Source: CAIZGX01 sp046048875 (GTDB lineage Bacteria; Bacteroidota; Bacteroidia; Flavobacteriales_D; Sanyastnellaceae). From it: 64,000 nucleotides of DNA. The DNA lies in NCBI GenBank assembly GCA_046048875.1, contig JBJOFG010000014.1:310001-374000 (forward strand), written 5' to 3'. Shown piece after piece: positions 24,846 to 33,459 of this stretch. The translations under genes were made by a program, and so were the position numbers. Within the stretch, counting starts at the first letter, position 1; every line of letters begins with the position of its first letter. The notes under the pieces were generated by a model. The model saw only the letters and a program-made list of their open reading frames with translations. It was not told the DNA's origin and ran no database searches.

Positions 24846-25344
24846 GCCGCGAAAATACGTCGTCTCTCACCTCGGTCGTACATTAACTTTTTCACAAGAG
24901 GAGTTTTTTACCTATTTCGGGACTTATAAACGCATTGATGCAGCCGGTGGTTTGGTTGAAAATGGGAATGGTGATTTTCTTATGATCAAGCGAAAGGGAT
25001 TTTGGGATTTGCCTAAAGGGAAGATCGAGATCGGTGAAAACGATGAAGAGGGAGCTCTGCGTGAAGTAGAGGAAGAGACTGGTTTAGTCGGCATGCACAT
25101 TGAAAAACATTTGGTCGATACCTTTCATACCTACGAATTAAAAGGGGAGTGGGTCTTGAAGCGAAGCACTTGGTTTCTTATGAAATGTGAAGGTGCTCCT
25201 ATTCTTGTTCCGCAAGTGGAAGAGGAAATAGAGAAGGTACAATGGTGTTCAAGAGAAAAACTAGAGTCTCGGTTACCAAAATCTTACGCTACCATTGCAA
25301 TGGTTTGGGATGCGTTTATAACGTCTTCCAACCCTGCGCACTGA
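24844..25344 (+). CDS. Nudix hydrolase
   Basis: The 166-aa protein carries a perfect Nudix box: G-x5-E-x7-REVEEETGL within residues about 58-80 (GKIEIGE, then REVEEETGL). It follows AAGGLVENGNGDFLMI. It hydrolyses a nucleoside diphosphate linked to another moiety, and the substrate is unknown. The start overlaps the pyrE start on the other strand. A later start would cut into an N-terminal strand. Its 3' end overlaps thiL by 29 nt. Confidence 0.88.
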   Translation: MPRKYVVSHLGRTLTFSQEEFFTYFGTYKRIDAAGGLVENGNGDFLMIKRKGFWDLPKGKIEIGENDEEGALREVEEETGLVGMHIEKHLVDTFHTYELKGEWVLKRSTWFLMKCEGAPILVPQVEEEIEKVQWCSREKLESRLPKSYATIAMVWDAFITSSNPAH

Positions 25345-26347
25345 GCTTTACAGTTCCACCACCAATTGCCATCAAAAGGTTCTCACCATCTTTAGCCGTT
25401 GCGTGGCCAATAATAGAAAAATTTGGATTGCCTTTTATTTTCTCGAAGTCATTTTGAGAGACGGTGAACAACAATTCGTAATCTTCTCCACCGTTTAACG
25501 CGCACGTTGTTGGATCAATGTTGTGTTCACGAGCGGCTTCGCGTGTTTCTGGAGCAATGGGTAATTTGTCTTCGTAAATGGCGAACGTGCATTCGCTTTC
25601 TTCTGCCAAGTGAAGAATCTCCGAAGAAAGTCCATCTGAAATGTCAATCATCGCAGTCGGCTTTACTTCCAATGAAGCCAACAACTGTACAATATCGAGT
25701 CGCGCTTCTGGCTTTAATTGACGCGCTAAGATGTAATCGTAATTTTCAAGATTCGGTTGTGCGGTTGGGGCGCTCTTGAAAACTTCTTTTTCTCTTTCCA
25801 AGACTTGAAGGCCCATATATGCGCCGCCCAAATCTCCTGACACCACCAACAAATCACCTTCCTTAACACTGCTTCTTAGCGCAATGTCTTCTTTGTTCGC
25901 ATAACCTATTGCGGTAATGGAAATCACACATCCTGTTGGAATTGTGGTCGTATCTCCTCCAACCATATCCACCCCATAGGCTTCGCAAGCAGCGAGCATT
26001 CCAGAGTAAAGTTCTTCCAAAGCTTCTACTGAATATTTGTTGCTTACCGCAAGTCCTACTGTGAATTGTGTTGGAGTGGCATTCATGGCGCAGATGTCGG
26101 AAAGATTCACTACAACGCTTTTGTATCCCAAGTGTTTCAGGGGAGTGTACATCAGATCGAAATGAACCCCTTCCACCAACATGTCGGTAGTCATGACCAA
26201 CCGCTTTCCTTCAACAGGCTGCAAAACAGCCGCGTCATCACCCGCATCGCGAATCGTACCTTCTTGTTTTGGAAGGAAATATTGCGTCAAATGTTTAATG
26301 AGTGTGAATTCTCCGAGAGCTGAAAGTTCTGTGCGTTGTTGTTCCAT
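25316..26347 (-). CDS. thiL: Thiamine-monophosphate kinase
   Basis: The 343-aa enzyme phosphorylates thiamine phosphate to thiamine diphosphate. It has the AIRS/PurM fold with IRDAGDDAAV, TTDMLVEGVHFD, VVNLSDICAM, DMVGGDTT, and the C-terminal ISDGLSSE and LNGGEDYELL. All metal-binding Asp clusters are intact. It follows recJ by 17 nt on the same strand, so both probably share a transcript. The 29-nt overlap with the convergent Nudix gene is the longest in the window. Confidence 0.94.
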   Translation of the reverse strand: MEQQRTELSALGEFTLIKHLTQYFLPKQEGTIRDAGDDAAVLQPVEGKRLVMTTDMLVEGVHFDLMYTPLKHLGYKSVVVNLSDICAMNATPTQFTVGLAVSNKYSVEALEELYSGMLAACEAYGVDMVGGDTTTIPTGCVISITAIGYANKEDIALRSSVKEGDLLVVSGDLGGAYMGLQVLEREKEVFKSAPTAQPNLENYDYILARQLKPEARLDIVQLLASLEVKPTAMIDISDGLSSEILHLAEESECTFAIYEDKLPIAPETREAAREHNIDPTTCALNGGEDYELLFTVSQNDFEKIKGNPNFSIIGHATAKDGENLLMAIGGGTVKLSAQGWKTL

Positions 26348-26364
26348 GCGGCAAAGATACTATG

Positions 26365-28089
26365 TTAGTTACTCAATCGAATATCTACAACTTCCAACTG
26401 AATAGAACTCTGTCCGTTCCACACGTTTTCATTCAATTGAAAAAGCAAATCAATTTCTTTTCCTTCTAAAATGGGAAATACCCAATCGGCCATTTTGAAT
26501 GCGATACCTTTCATTTCGGAAACATTTCCAGCTTGCTTCACATGGAGTTGAAGATGATCTGCATGCGCCCCGACGAGTTTGGTGAAGCGCGCATTTTTGA
26601 TGTTCCGAGCAAGAAAAACCGGACGAAGGTTTTCAGGACCGTGGGGTTCGAGCGGTTGAATTGATTCGTAAAGTTTATAATCGATTTGGTCGAATTGAAT
26701 TTCTGTGTCGTAAAAGTGACAACGTTCAATTCGAATGTTATTGGTGAATGCTCGAACGACTTTATCAAATGCTTCGCGAAAGGCGATGAAATTTTCAGAT
26801 TTCAATTTTAATCCAGCCGCCATACTGTGGCCGCCGAACTGAATGAGGTGCTCTTCGCACGCTGAGAGCATCTCATATACGTCAATGCCTTCAATGGATC
26901 GAACACTGCCCGAGAGGATTCCCTCTTCCTCAGTTAAAACAATGGTGGGTTTATAATAAGATTCAATAATTCGCGAGGCGACAATTCCAACGACGCCTTT
27001 GTGCCATCCTTCTTTCTTGACAACAGTGGTGAAACTGTCTTCATAAAACGGATCAGATTCAATAATGTCCAGCGCCTCTTGCGTAATGTTTCGGTCGAGA
27101 CCTTTTCTTTCTTGATTGTATTTTTCAATTTGTGCAGCCACAACTTGGGCATCTTCCGAGTTATTAGTAAGCAGAACTTCAACCGCCTTGTTGCCCGAAA
27201 AAATTCTTCCTGCGGCATTGATGCGCGGTGCAATGAGAAAAACGAGGTCTACGACTTTCAAGACTTTTCCGCTGTGCTTCGCGTTGTTGAGCAATTCAGC
27301 AATACCCGGACGGAAGTGCGTATTTATTTCCTTCAAACCGAAATGAAGTAAAATGCGATTTTCAGAGGTCACAGGCACAATGTCTGCGCCGGTAGCGATG
27401 GCAACGAGATCGAGAAACGAATAAGCGAAATCAAGCGATTCATTGCGCTGCATGTACCAAGCGCACATGACTTTGAATCCAACGGCACATCCGCAAAGAC
27501 CTTTGTTCTCGTAGTTACAATCTTTTCGTTTGGGGTTCACTACCGCGAATGCTGGCGGAAGAATTTCCGGGGTGTGATGGTCACAAACAATGACATCTAT
27601 GCCGTACGCATTACATTTTTCAATGCGCACACCGTCTTTAATGCCGCAGTCCAGGGTAACAATGAGGTTGAACTGGTTGGCTTTTGCGAATTCAACTCCG
27701 GCATCTGAAAATCCGTAACCTTCCTTGTAGCGGTCTGGAATGTAAAACGCACATTCGAATCCTTCGTGTTTCAAAAAGCTGTAAAAAACGGCTACTGCCG
27801 TTGTTCCATCGACATCGTAATCTCCGTAGACAAGAACCTTCTCATTTTTTTCTCTGGCTGAAGTCAGTCGAGCTATGGCCTTGTCCATGTCTTTCAGACC
27901 GAAAGGGTCTAAAAGCTGACCTATATCGGGATTCAGAAATGCTTTGACTTTCTCGACTGAATCAATGTTTCGCTGAAGTAGAATCTCGGCAAACGCCGGT
28001 GAAGTCTGCGTTTGGTGAGCGAGGACTTGTATTTCCTCTTTCGAGAAATCACCTCGCTTTTTCCAAATATTTTCTTTTAAAGTGCTCAT
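26365..28089 (-). CDS. recJ: Single-stranded-DNA-specific exonuclease RecJ
   Basis: About 574 aa from the MSTLKENIW start (28089), with another ATG nine bases upstream. It is a DHH-family 5'-3' exonuclease in recombination and mismatch repair. Motifs are VYGDYDVDGTTA (motif I), IVTLDCG, VIVCDHHTPE (DHH), INAAGRI, and the DHHA1 segment with FGGHSMAAGL. The C-terminal OB-like domain is present. It heads a recJ-thiL unit. Confidence 0.95.
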   Translation of the reverse strand: MSTLKENIWKKRGDFSKEEIQVLAHQTQTSPAFAEILLQRNIDSVEKVKAFLNPDIGQLLDPFGLKDMDKAIARLTSAREKNEKVLVYGDYDVDGTTAVAVFYSFLKHEGFECAFYIPDRYKEGYGFSDAGVEFAKANQFNLIVTLDCGIKDGVRIEKCNAYGIDVIVCDHHTPEILPPAFAVVNPKRKDCNYENKGLCGCAVGFKVMCAWYMQRNESLDFAYSFLDLVAIATGADIVPVTSENRILLHFGLKEINTHFRPGIAELLNNAKHSGKVLKVVDLVFLIAPRINAAGRIFSGNKAVEVLLTNNSEDAQVVAAQIEKYNQERKGLDRNITQEALDIIESDPFYEDSFTTVVKKEGWHKGVVGIVASRIIESYYKPTIVLTEEEGILSGSVRSIEGIDVYEMLSACEEHLIQFGGHSMAAGLKLKSENFIAFREAFDKVVRAFTNNIRIERCHFYDTEIQFDQIDYKLYESIQPLEPHGPENLRPVFLARNIKNARFTKLVGAHADHLQLHVKQAGNVSEMKGIAFKMADWVFPILEGKEIDLLFQLNENVWNGQSSIQLEVVDIRLSN

Positions 28090-28149
28090 TTGCCACAAAG
28101 TTAGACGTAGAACTCGTGCAACCCTTTTTCATTTTATGCGGTCTTTTCG

Positions 28150-28157
28150 TATATTCG
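28150..28157 (+). promoter_or_regulatory. Candidate -7 box of the Cys-rich lipoprotein gene
   Basis: TATATTCG fits TAnnTTCG, the form seen before several genes here. It lies 21 nt before the ATG at 28179. No clear TTTG was found at -33. Confidence 0.4.
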
Positions 28158-28178
28158 TACCCCAAACCTTTTAAAGAA

Positions 28179-29147
28179 ATGAATAAATCTTTACGTTCTG
28201 TTCTTATACTCATGAGCATTTTCGGGATGTTCGTGCTGAACGGCTGTCTTAACGACGATAACAAAATTCCACCAAATTGTTATGACGGAATTTTGAATAA
28301 CTCTGAGCAATTGGTCGATTGTGGAGGTCCGAATTGTGAGCAGTGTGATCACTGTATCGATGGGATTTGGCAACCGGAATATGGCGAAACATGCGTTGAC
28401 TGTGGCGGAGAGTGTGGTCCATGTGCTCCATGTTCAAACTGTATTCAAGACGGTGATGAGGCAGGTATCGACTGCGGTGGTTCAAACTGCGGACCATGTG
28501 CTGCTCTTTGCGCTGATGGAATCTTAAACGGAACTGAAACTCAAGTTGACTGTGGTGGAGCATATTGTGAAGCCTGCCCGACTTGTACAGACGGATTAAT
28601 GAACGGAACTGAAATTGGTGTTGACTGCGGTGGAACCAATTGCCCTCCTTGTTCTACAGACGGTAACTGTACCAACGGTATTATTGACGGTGGTGCTCAA
28701 GGTGAATTCTGGACTGACTGCGGTGGTGTTGACTGTGTGGCTTGCGACACAATCATCACATTCACAGCGAACGGTGTGAACCACGTAGGAGTTGCTTCTT
28801 CTTGTACCTTTAGCTATGCAGGAGGAACGGTGACCGTAACGGGATCTACTCTTCAAGGTGGAACAATCGCCTTCACAATGGCTCAGCCAGTTGCTGGATG
28901 GGTGAACGGTTCAGTCATCAATATGGCTACATCAACCAACCCTGCAAGTGTAATGGCATTCACCAATGCTTCTGTAGCGCACAGCACAGCATTCGGAACT
29001 TCAACAGCAACCGTAAACGTTGTGAAGTTCAGATCTACTCCAGCTCCAGGTGGAATTCGTTACACGTTCTCAGGAACGTTGAAGAACTCAGCTGGAACCT
29101 CAACGGTAAACATCACCAACGGTTTGGTAATGGTGCCTTTGCAATAG
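28179..29147 (+). CDS. Cys-rich repeat lipoprotein
   Basis: A 322-aa protein from the ATG at 28179. An open frame reaches back to 27999, but that part overlaps recJ and lacks a signal peptide. A lipoprotein signal ends LNGC. Five to six repeats follow, of the form C-x-DGI-x-NGTE-x-x-VDCGG-x-x-C-x-x-C (residues about 25-185). The C-terminal part (about 190-322) is a beta-rich domain of the kind that follows such repeats in flavobacterial surface lipoproteins. It probably sits on the outer membrane. The repeats could form disulfide knots or bind metal; this is not known. Confidence 0.85.
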   Translation: MNKSLRSVLILMSIFGMFVLNGCLNDDNKIPPNCYDGILNNSEQLVDCGGPNCEQCDHCIDGIWQPEYGETCVDCGGECGPCAPCSNCIQDGDEAGIDCGGSNCGPCAALCADGILNGTETQVDCGGAYCEACPTCTDGLMNGTEIGVDCGGTNCPPCSTDGNCTNGIIDGGAQGEFWTDCGGVDCVACDTIITFTANGVNHVGVASSCTFSYAGGTVTVTGSTLQGGTIAFTMAQPVAGWVNGSVINMATSTNPASVMAFTNASVAHSTAFGTSTATVNVVKFRSTPAPGGIRYTFSGTLKNSAGTSTVNITNGLVMVPLQ

Positions 29148-29170
29148 AAATTTCAATTTCAAAATATCAA

Positions 29171-29196
29171 AAAGCCCTTCGAAAGAAGGGTTTTTT
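29171..29196 (+). terminator. Intrinsic terminator after the Cys-rich lipoprotein
   Basis: CCCTTC (29175-29180), GAAA tetraloop, GAAGGG (29185-29190), then six Ts. Confidence 0.85.
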
Positions 29197-29255
29197 ATTT
29201 CACCCCTAATTTCGTTTCTTTGCACCCAATTTAGCAATGAACTAAACATAAGAAT

Positions 29256-30398
29256 ATGCATTTCGAATTATCAGAAGAACATTTGGCCGTTCAGGCCGCT
29301 GCGAGAGATTTCGCGCAGAACGTATTAAAACCTGGCGTTATTGAGCGCGATGAGCATCAGAAATTTCCTACAGAAGAAGTGAAGCAGCTGGCTGAACTTG
29401 GTTTCATGGGAATGATGGTGAGTCCGGAAAATGGAGGAAGTGGAATGGATACCCTTTCCTACGCGATTGCCATGGAAGAGATTTCTAAAATCGATGCTTC
29501 TACTTCAGTTTGCATGAGTGTAAACAACTCATTGGTATGCTATGGTCTTGAAGCATACGGTACTGAAGAGCAAAAAGAAAAGTATTTGAAACCATTGGCA
29601 AGCGGAGAAAAGATTGGTGCATTTTGTTTGTCTGAGCCAGAAGCTGGTTCTGACGCGACTTCACAAAGAACTACCGCTGTAGATATGGGCGATTATTATT
29701 TGTTGAACGGAACGAAGAACTGGATTACCAACGGAAGCACTGCTTCAACCTATTTGGTAATTGCGCAAACCGATCCAGAGAAAGGACATAAGGGAATTAA
29801 CGCGTTAATCGTTGAACGCGGAATGGAAGGGTTCATCGTTGGTGCGAAAGAAAACAAAATGGGTATCCGCGCAAGCGATACACACACGTTGTTATTCAAC
29901 GACGTGAAAGTTCCAAAAGCGAATCGAATTGGTGAAGACGGATTTGGTTTCAAGTTCGCGATGAAGACCTTGAGCGGTGGACGAATTGGAATTGCGGCGC
30001 AGGCATTGGGTATTGCTGCTGGAGCTTACGAATTGGCTTTGGCGTATTCAAAAGAGCGTAAGGCATTCGGAAAAGAGATTTCGCAACACCAAGCCATTGC
30101 TTTCAAGTTGGCTGATATGGCTACTGAAATCGAGGCTGCACGTATGCTTGTGTACAAGGCTGCTTGGATGAAAGACCAAGGCATGAACTACGACGAAGCA
30201 AGTGCTATGGCGAAGTTGTATGCCTCTACTGTTGCTATGAAGCATACCGTTGAAGCGGTTCAAATTCACGGTGGATATGGCTTCGTAAAAGAGTATCACG
30301 TAGAGCGCATGATGCGCGATGCGAAGATTACACAGATCTACGAAGGAACCAGTGAAGTACAAAAAATTGTTATTTCAAGAAGTGCACTTTCAAAATAA
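29256..30398 (+). CDS. Acyl-CoA dehydrogenase
   Basis: The 380-aa flavoenzyme has three domains: an N-terminal helical domain, a middle beta domain with CLSEPEAGSDA and WITNGS, and a C-terminal helical domain with RKAFGKEISQHQ and QIHGGYGF. The catalytic Glu is in IYEGTSEVQ near the C terminus, as in short-chain and butyryl-CoA dehydrogenases. It oxidises acyl-CoA to enoyl-CoA, passing electrons to ETF. The gene is monocistronic, between two terminators. Confidence 0.94.
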   Translation: MHFELSEEHLAVQAAARDFAQNVLKPGVIERDEHQKFPTEEVKQLAELGFMGMMVSPENGGSGMDTLSYAIAMEEISKIDASTSVCMSVNNSLVCYGLEAYGTEEQKEKYLKPLASGEKIGAFCLSEPEAGSDATSQRTTAVDMGDYYLLNGTKNWITNGSTASTYLVIAQTDPEKGHKGINALIVERGMEGFIVGAKENKMGIRASDTHTLLFNDVKVPKANRIGEDGFGFKFAMKTLSGGRIGIAAQALGIAAGAYELALAYSKERKAFGKEISQHQAIAFKLADMATEIEAARMLVYKAAWMKDQGMNYDEASAMAKLYASTVAMKHTVEAVQIHGGYGFVKEYHVERMMRDAKITQIYEGTSEVQKIVISRSALSK

Positions 30399-30420
30399 TT
30401 GCATTTGAATTTCATTAACA

Positions 30421-30447
30421 AAGGGCTGTTGTAAGACAGCCCTTTTT
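30421..30447 (+). terminator. Intrinsic terminator after acyl-CoA dehydrogenase
   Basis: AAGGGCTGT (30421-30429), 6-nt loop, ACAGCCCTT (30436-30444), continuing into Ts. Confidence 0.85.
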
Positions 30448-30448
30448 G

Positions 30449-30481
30449 TTTGAATTTCATTCGGTTCAACTTCTATTTTCG
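30449..30481 (+). promoter_or_regulatory. Candidate promoter for the membrane protein / MDR unit
   Basis: TTTG (30449-30452), 21-nt spacer, TATTTTCG (30474-30481). The ATG follows 9 nt later, implying a very short leader. Confidence 0.4.
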
Positions 30482-30490
30482 TAAGGAAGC

Positions 30491-32392
30491 ATGAACCCAT
30501 TCAAACAAACCATTCGCTTTGCGATTGCAATACTTCTTGTCGCTGCCGGAATTGGAGGCGTTTATTATTTTTTGAATCGAAGTCATGCAGAATGGTCAAG
30601 CCCTTTGGTCCTCATTCCGTCAACTGCAACTGGAATTGTAGAGTTACGCAATGCTTCGGCATTTGGAGAGGCCTCTGAATGGACCGTGGAGCTTTATTTG
30701 TCTGAAGGTATTTCAAAGTTGCTTCAAGAGATAGGTGCAGATCCACAGGGAGTTCAATTTGAAAACCAATCTTTGTGGCTCATTGACAACGACGTAGATG
30801 ATCGCTTAATTCTTCCTGTTGGGTACGGAAAGAAAGGAGAGGAACTTGCGGCTAAGTGGAATTCAAAATTTCCCGACTTGAAGTTTCAATTTCAAGAGCC
30901 TTATGCCATCTATAGCACAGGAGATATTGTTCCTTTGGAAGAGGGAAACAGACTTGCAGATGCCCCTTCGTTTACGTGTGTGAAAGGCACGACATCCTTT
31001 GATTCGAATTGTCATTATTACTTTCGAGTAGATCAGAATTGGACAGCGTTGGACGACATTCACGGGAATGAATCTTCGATGATAGCCGGGTTTCAATGTT
31101 CGCCGTTGCATCTTCCTACGAACAATTCGAAATTCAATTTTCAAAACGTCTTTACAAATGGAAGAACGAATACGAGTTATTGGTTCAAGGCAGTTCATGC
31201 AGGAAATCCATTGGCCTTGCTGACTTACCTCGATTCGCTTCGTCCGCAAGATGCGCGTTCGGCATTTCTAAGTATTCGCATGGATCAGGAGGCGAAGAAG
31301 AATGTTTCGCTTTTGGATTGGTTGAATGAGAATGCCACAGGTGAATTGGCCATGTCGAATTTTGGAAGTGATACTCCAGGCGCAAGCGGAATGATATACG
31401 CTTTGGGTTTGAAATCGGACAGTGTGAATGTGAATGCTTTGTTTTCCGACTCATTGGCGGTTGATCCGATTCGAGAAGCGAATGCAGCGGAACTTTTTGC
31501 GATGGATAAAATTTATCCGAGTGAAGTGAAGTACTTCGGAGTGCTTTACAAGAACTTTTTTCTGTTTGCAGAATCTCGAGAATTGCTTCTGGCTCATCAG
31601 CAATACCTCGCCATTGCTGGTTCTATTTCAATAAAAAATTTTCCGTCATTGCCAAGTGGAGGTATTATAACAGGAAGCGATTTGCAGTATTCAAGTACGC
31701 TTTCTGCCAAGCTTGGAAACGGATGGCGCATCTGGCACTACACTCCAGTTGTTGATCGTACACAGGTAACTTTGGTAGGAAGAGGTGCCGCAAAAATTGA
31801 GACGGAATCGGTCGTACTTCCAGATACAACAACAATTGCAGCTCCGGTTGTAACGCCCATGCCAGCGCCTGTTGTAGAATCTGGAAAAACGAAATCTGTA
31901 ACGAATCACATCACTGGAAAAACGGATCAAGTGAAATACAGCGGATCGAAAATCGAATGGATATCCGCAGGAAAAACAACGTGGTCTGTCACGCTTTCGG
32001 CCGAAATTCGGGGAGTAGAGCAGATAGATGCGTTCAAAAACGGAAAGAGGCAATTGCTCATTTTAACCAACAGCCGATTGGAGATGTTGGACATTAACGG
32101 GAAGAATGTCGTGGGATATCCAGTCGTTCTCTCTTCCAAGCCCTGCACGAATTTGTGTGTGGCCGATTACTCCAACGCTCGTGATTACCGAATTTTCTTC
32201 GGATGTTCGAACGGCACGATTTACAATTATATGTCGAACGGAAAACCCACGGTAGGATGGAATGTGGCGAGCATGAAAGGCGATTTGCCTTCTTCCATTC
32301 AGTATAAAAAAGTAAACGGACAAGACGAAATTCAAGTCAAGCGAGCAAGTGGAAAAACTACCGTCTTGAAACGTAACGGCGCAACGAAATAA
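30491..32392 (+). CDS. Membrane-anchored protein of unknown function
   Basis: The 633-aa protein has one N-terminal membrane span (about 9-28: FAIAILLVAAGIGGVYYFL) and a large extracytoplasmic part. The central region is beta/alpha mixed without a family I recognise. A Pro/Ala/Val-rich linker (about 450-465) is followed by a C-terminal region with propeller-like phrases (LLILTNSRLEMLDINGK, RIFFGCSNGTIYNY). The stop overlaps the next ATG by one base (TAATG), so it is translationally coupled to the MDR reductase. Nothing in the sequence gives a role. Confidence 0.75.
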   Translation: MNPFKQTIRFAIAILLVAAGIGGVYYFLNRSHAEWSSPLVLIPSTATGIVELRNASAFGEASEWTVELYLSEGISKLLQEIGADPQGVQFENQSLWLIDNDVDDRLILPVGYGKKGEELAAKWNSKFPDLKFQFQEPYAIYSTGDIVPLEEGNRLADAPSFTCVKGTTSFDSNCHYYFRVDQNWTALDDIHGNESSMIAGFQCSPLHLPTNNSKFNFQNVFTNGRTNTSYWFKAVHAGNPLALLTYLDSLRPQDARSAFLSIRMDQEAKKNVSLLDWLNENATGELAMSNFGSDTPGASGMIYALGLKSDSVNVNALFSDSLAVDPIREANAAELFAMDKIYPSEVKYFGVLYKNFFLFAESRELLLAHQQYLAIAGSISIKNFPSLPSGGIITGSDLQYSSTLSAKLGNGWRIWHYTPVVDRTQVTLVGRGAAKIETESVVLPDTTTIAAPVVTPMPAPVVESGKTKSVTNHITGKTDQVKYSGSKIEWISAGKTTWSVTLSAEIRGVEQIDAFKNGKRQLLILTNSRLEMLDINGKNVVGYPVVLSSKPCTNLCVADYSNARDYRIFFGCSNGTIYNYMSNGKPTVGWNVASMKGDLPSSIQYKKVNGQDEIQVKRASGKTTVLKRNGATK

Positions 32393-33420
32393 TGAAAGCA
32401 ATTTATTTAACGAAGTTCGGAAAGGCCCACGAAGCCTTCGAAATCCGAGAGGTCGCAGATCCAAATCCGGGTGAAGGTGAAGTGTGTGTGAAGGTGGAAA
32501 TTTCCGGTTTGAATTTCGCCGATGTCTTGGGAAGGAAGGGTTTGTACCCTGCTCTTCCAGCGCCTCCTGTGGTAATGGGGTATGATGTAGTTGGAAGGGT
32601 TGAGTCGGTGGGAGAAGGAGTCTCTTCCGAATGGATAGGCAAGCGCGTGGCATGCTTAACACGTTTCGGGGGTTATGCTGAAAAGGTTTGCACTGCTGTA
32701 ACGGGCATTGCTGAACTTCCAGCATCTGTTCCTTCGAATGAGGCTTGTGCATTGGCGACGCAATATGTGACAGCCCTTTACATGAGCGATTTCATTCAAC
32801 AAACCAAACAAGGCGATCGCGTGCTTATTCATGCTGCTGCTGGCGGAGTAGGGACGGCGTTAATTCAATTGTTGAAGGAAAGAGATTGCGAAATTTTTGC
32901 GACAGTTGGAAGCGATGAGAAAGTAAACGCACTCGCGAAGCAAGGCATTACTGCCATTAATTACAATACACACGATTACGAAGTCGAAGTGCGTAAACAT
33001 CTGGGTAATGCGAATCTCGACGTGACATTCAACAGCATTGGTGGGAAGACATTTAAGCAAGACATGCGCTTGTTGGGTGCAGGAGGACGATTGATGTTGT
33101 TCGGATTTTCAGACAGAACCAGCAAGTGGGGTGGGAAGTTAGCCACCTTGAAGTTGGTGTTCGATATGGGTCGAATTATTCCGTTGATGCTTTTGGGAAG
33201 AAGTCAATCGGTTATGGGGGTGAATATGCTTAAGGTAGCCGACGAGCATCCGGAAATTATCGGCAAGCTTTTGAATCAATTGGTTAAGATGCATGTTGAA
33301 GGGAAGATTAAGCCTTTGATTGGAGGAGAATATTCCTTTGCTGAAATCGCAAAAGCCCATCAATATTTAGAGAGCCGAAAGAGCTCAGGAAAAATAATTT
33401 TAAAGTGGCGAATCGCCTAA
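32392..33420 (+). CDS. Quinone oxidoreductase-like MDR protein
   Basis: The 342-aa member of the medium-chain dehydrogenase superfamily lacks the catalytic zinc Cys. It has the N-terminal GroES-like part with NFADVLGRKGLYP and MGYDVVGRVESVG, then a Rossmann domain with VLIHAAAGGVGTALIQL, which binds NADPH. It resembles VAT-1/quinone oxidoreductase proteins, so reduction of quinones or enones is likely but the substrate is unknown. The last codons form a small perfect hairpin (GGCG-AAT-CGCC). Confidence 0.88.
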   Translation: MKAIYLTKFGKAHEAFEIREVADPNPGEGEVCVKVEISGLNFADVLGRKGLYPALPAPPVVMGYDVVGRVESVGEGVSSEWIGKRVACLTRFGGYAEKVCTAVTGIAELPASVPSNEACALATQYVTALYMSDFIQQTKQGDRVLIHAAAGGVGTALIQLLKERDCEIFATVGSDEKVNALAKQGITAINYNTHDYEVEVRKHLGNANLDVTFNSIGGKTFKQDMRLLGAGGRLMLFGFSDRTSKWGGKLATLKLVFDMGRIIPLMLLGRSQSVMGVNMLKVADEHPEIIGKLLNQLVKMHVEGKIKPLIGGEYSFAEIAKAHQYLESRKSSGKIILKWRIA

Positions 33421-33434
33421 CACTCATTTTCTTA

Positions 33435-33442
33435 TACATTCG
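33435..33442 (+). promoter_or_regulatory. Candidate -7 box of kup
   Basis: TACATTCG fits TAnnTTCG and lies 17 nt before the kup ATG, in a 39-nt gap after the MDR gene. Confidence 0.35.
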
Positions 33443-33459
33443 CCAAGAATATTTTAAAC

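Noticed and set aside
27999..28178. N-terminal extension of the Cys-rich lipoprotein
   Set aside because: It overlaps recJ on the other strand and would bury the lipoprotein signal; the ATG at 28179 with its -7 box is preferred.
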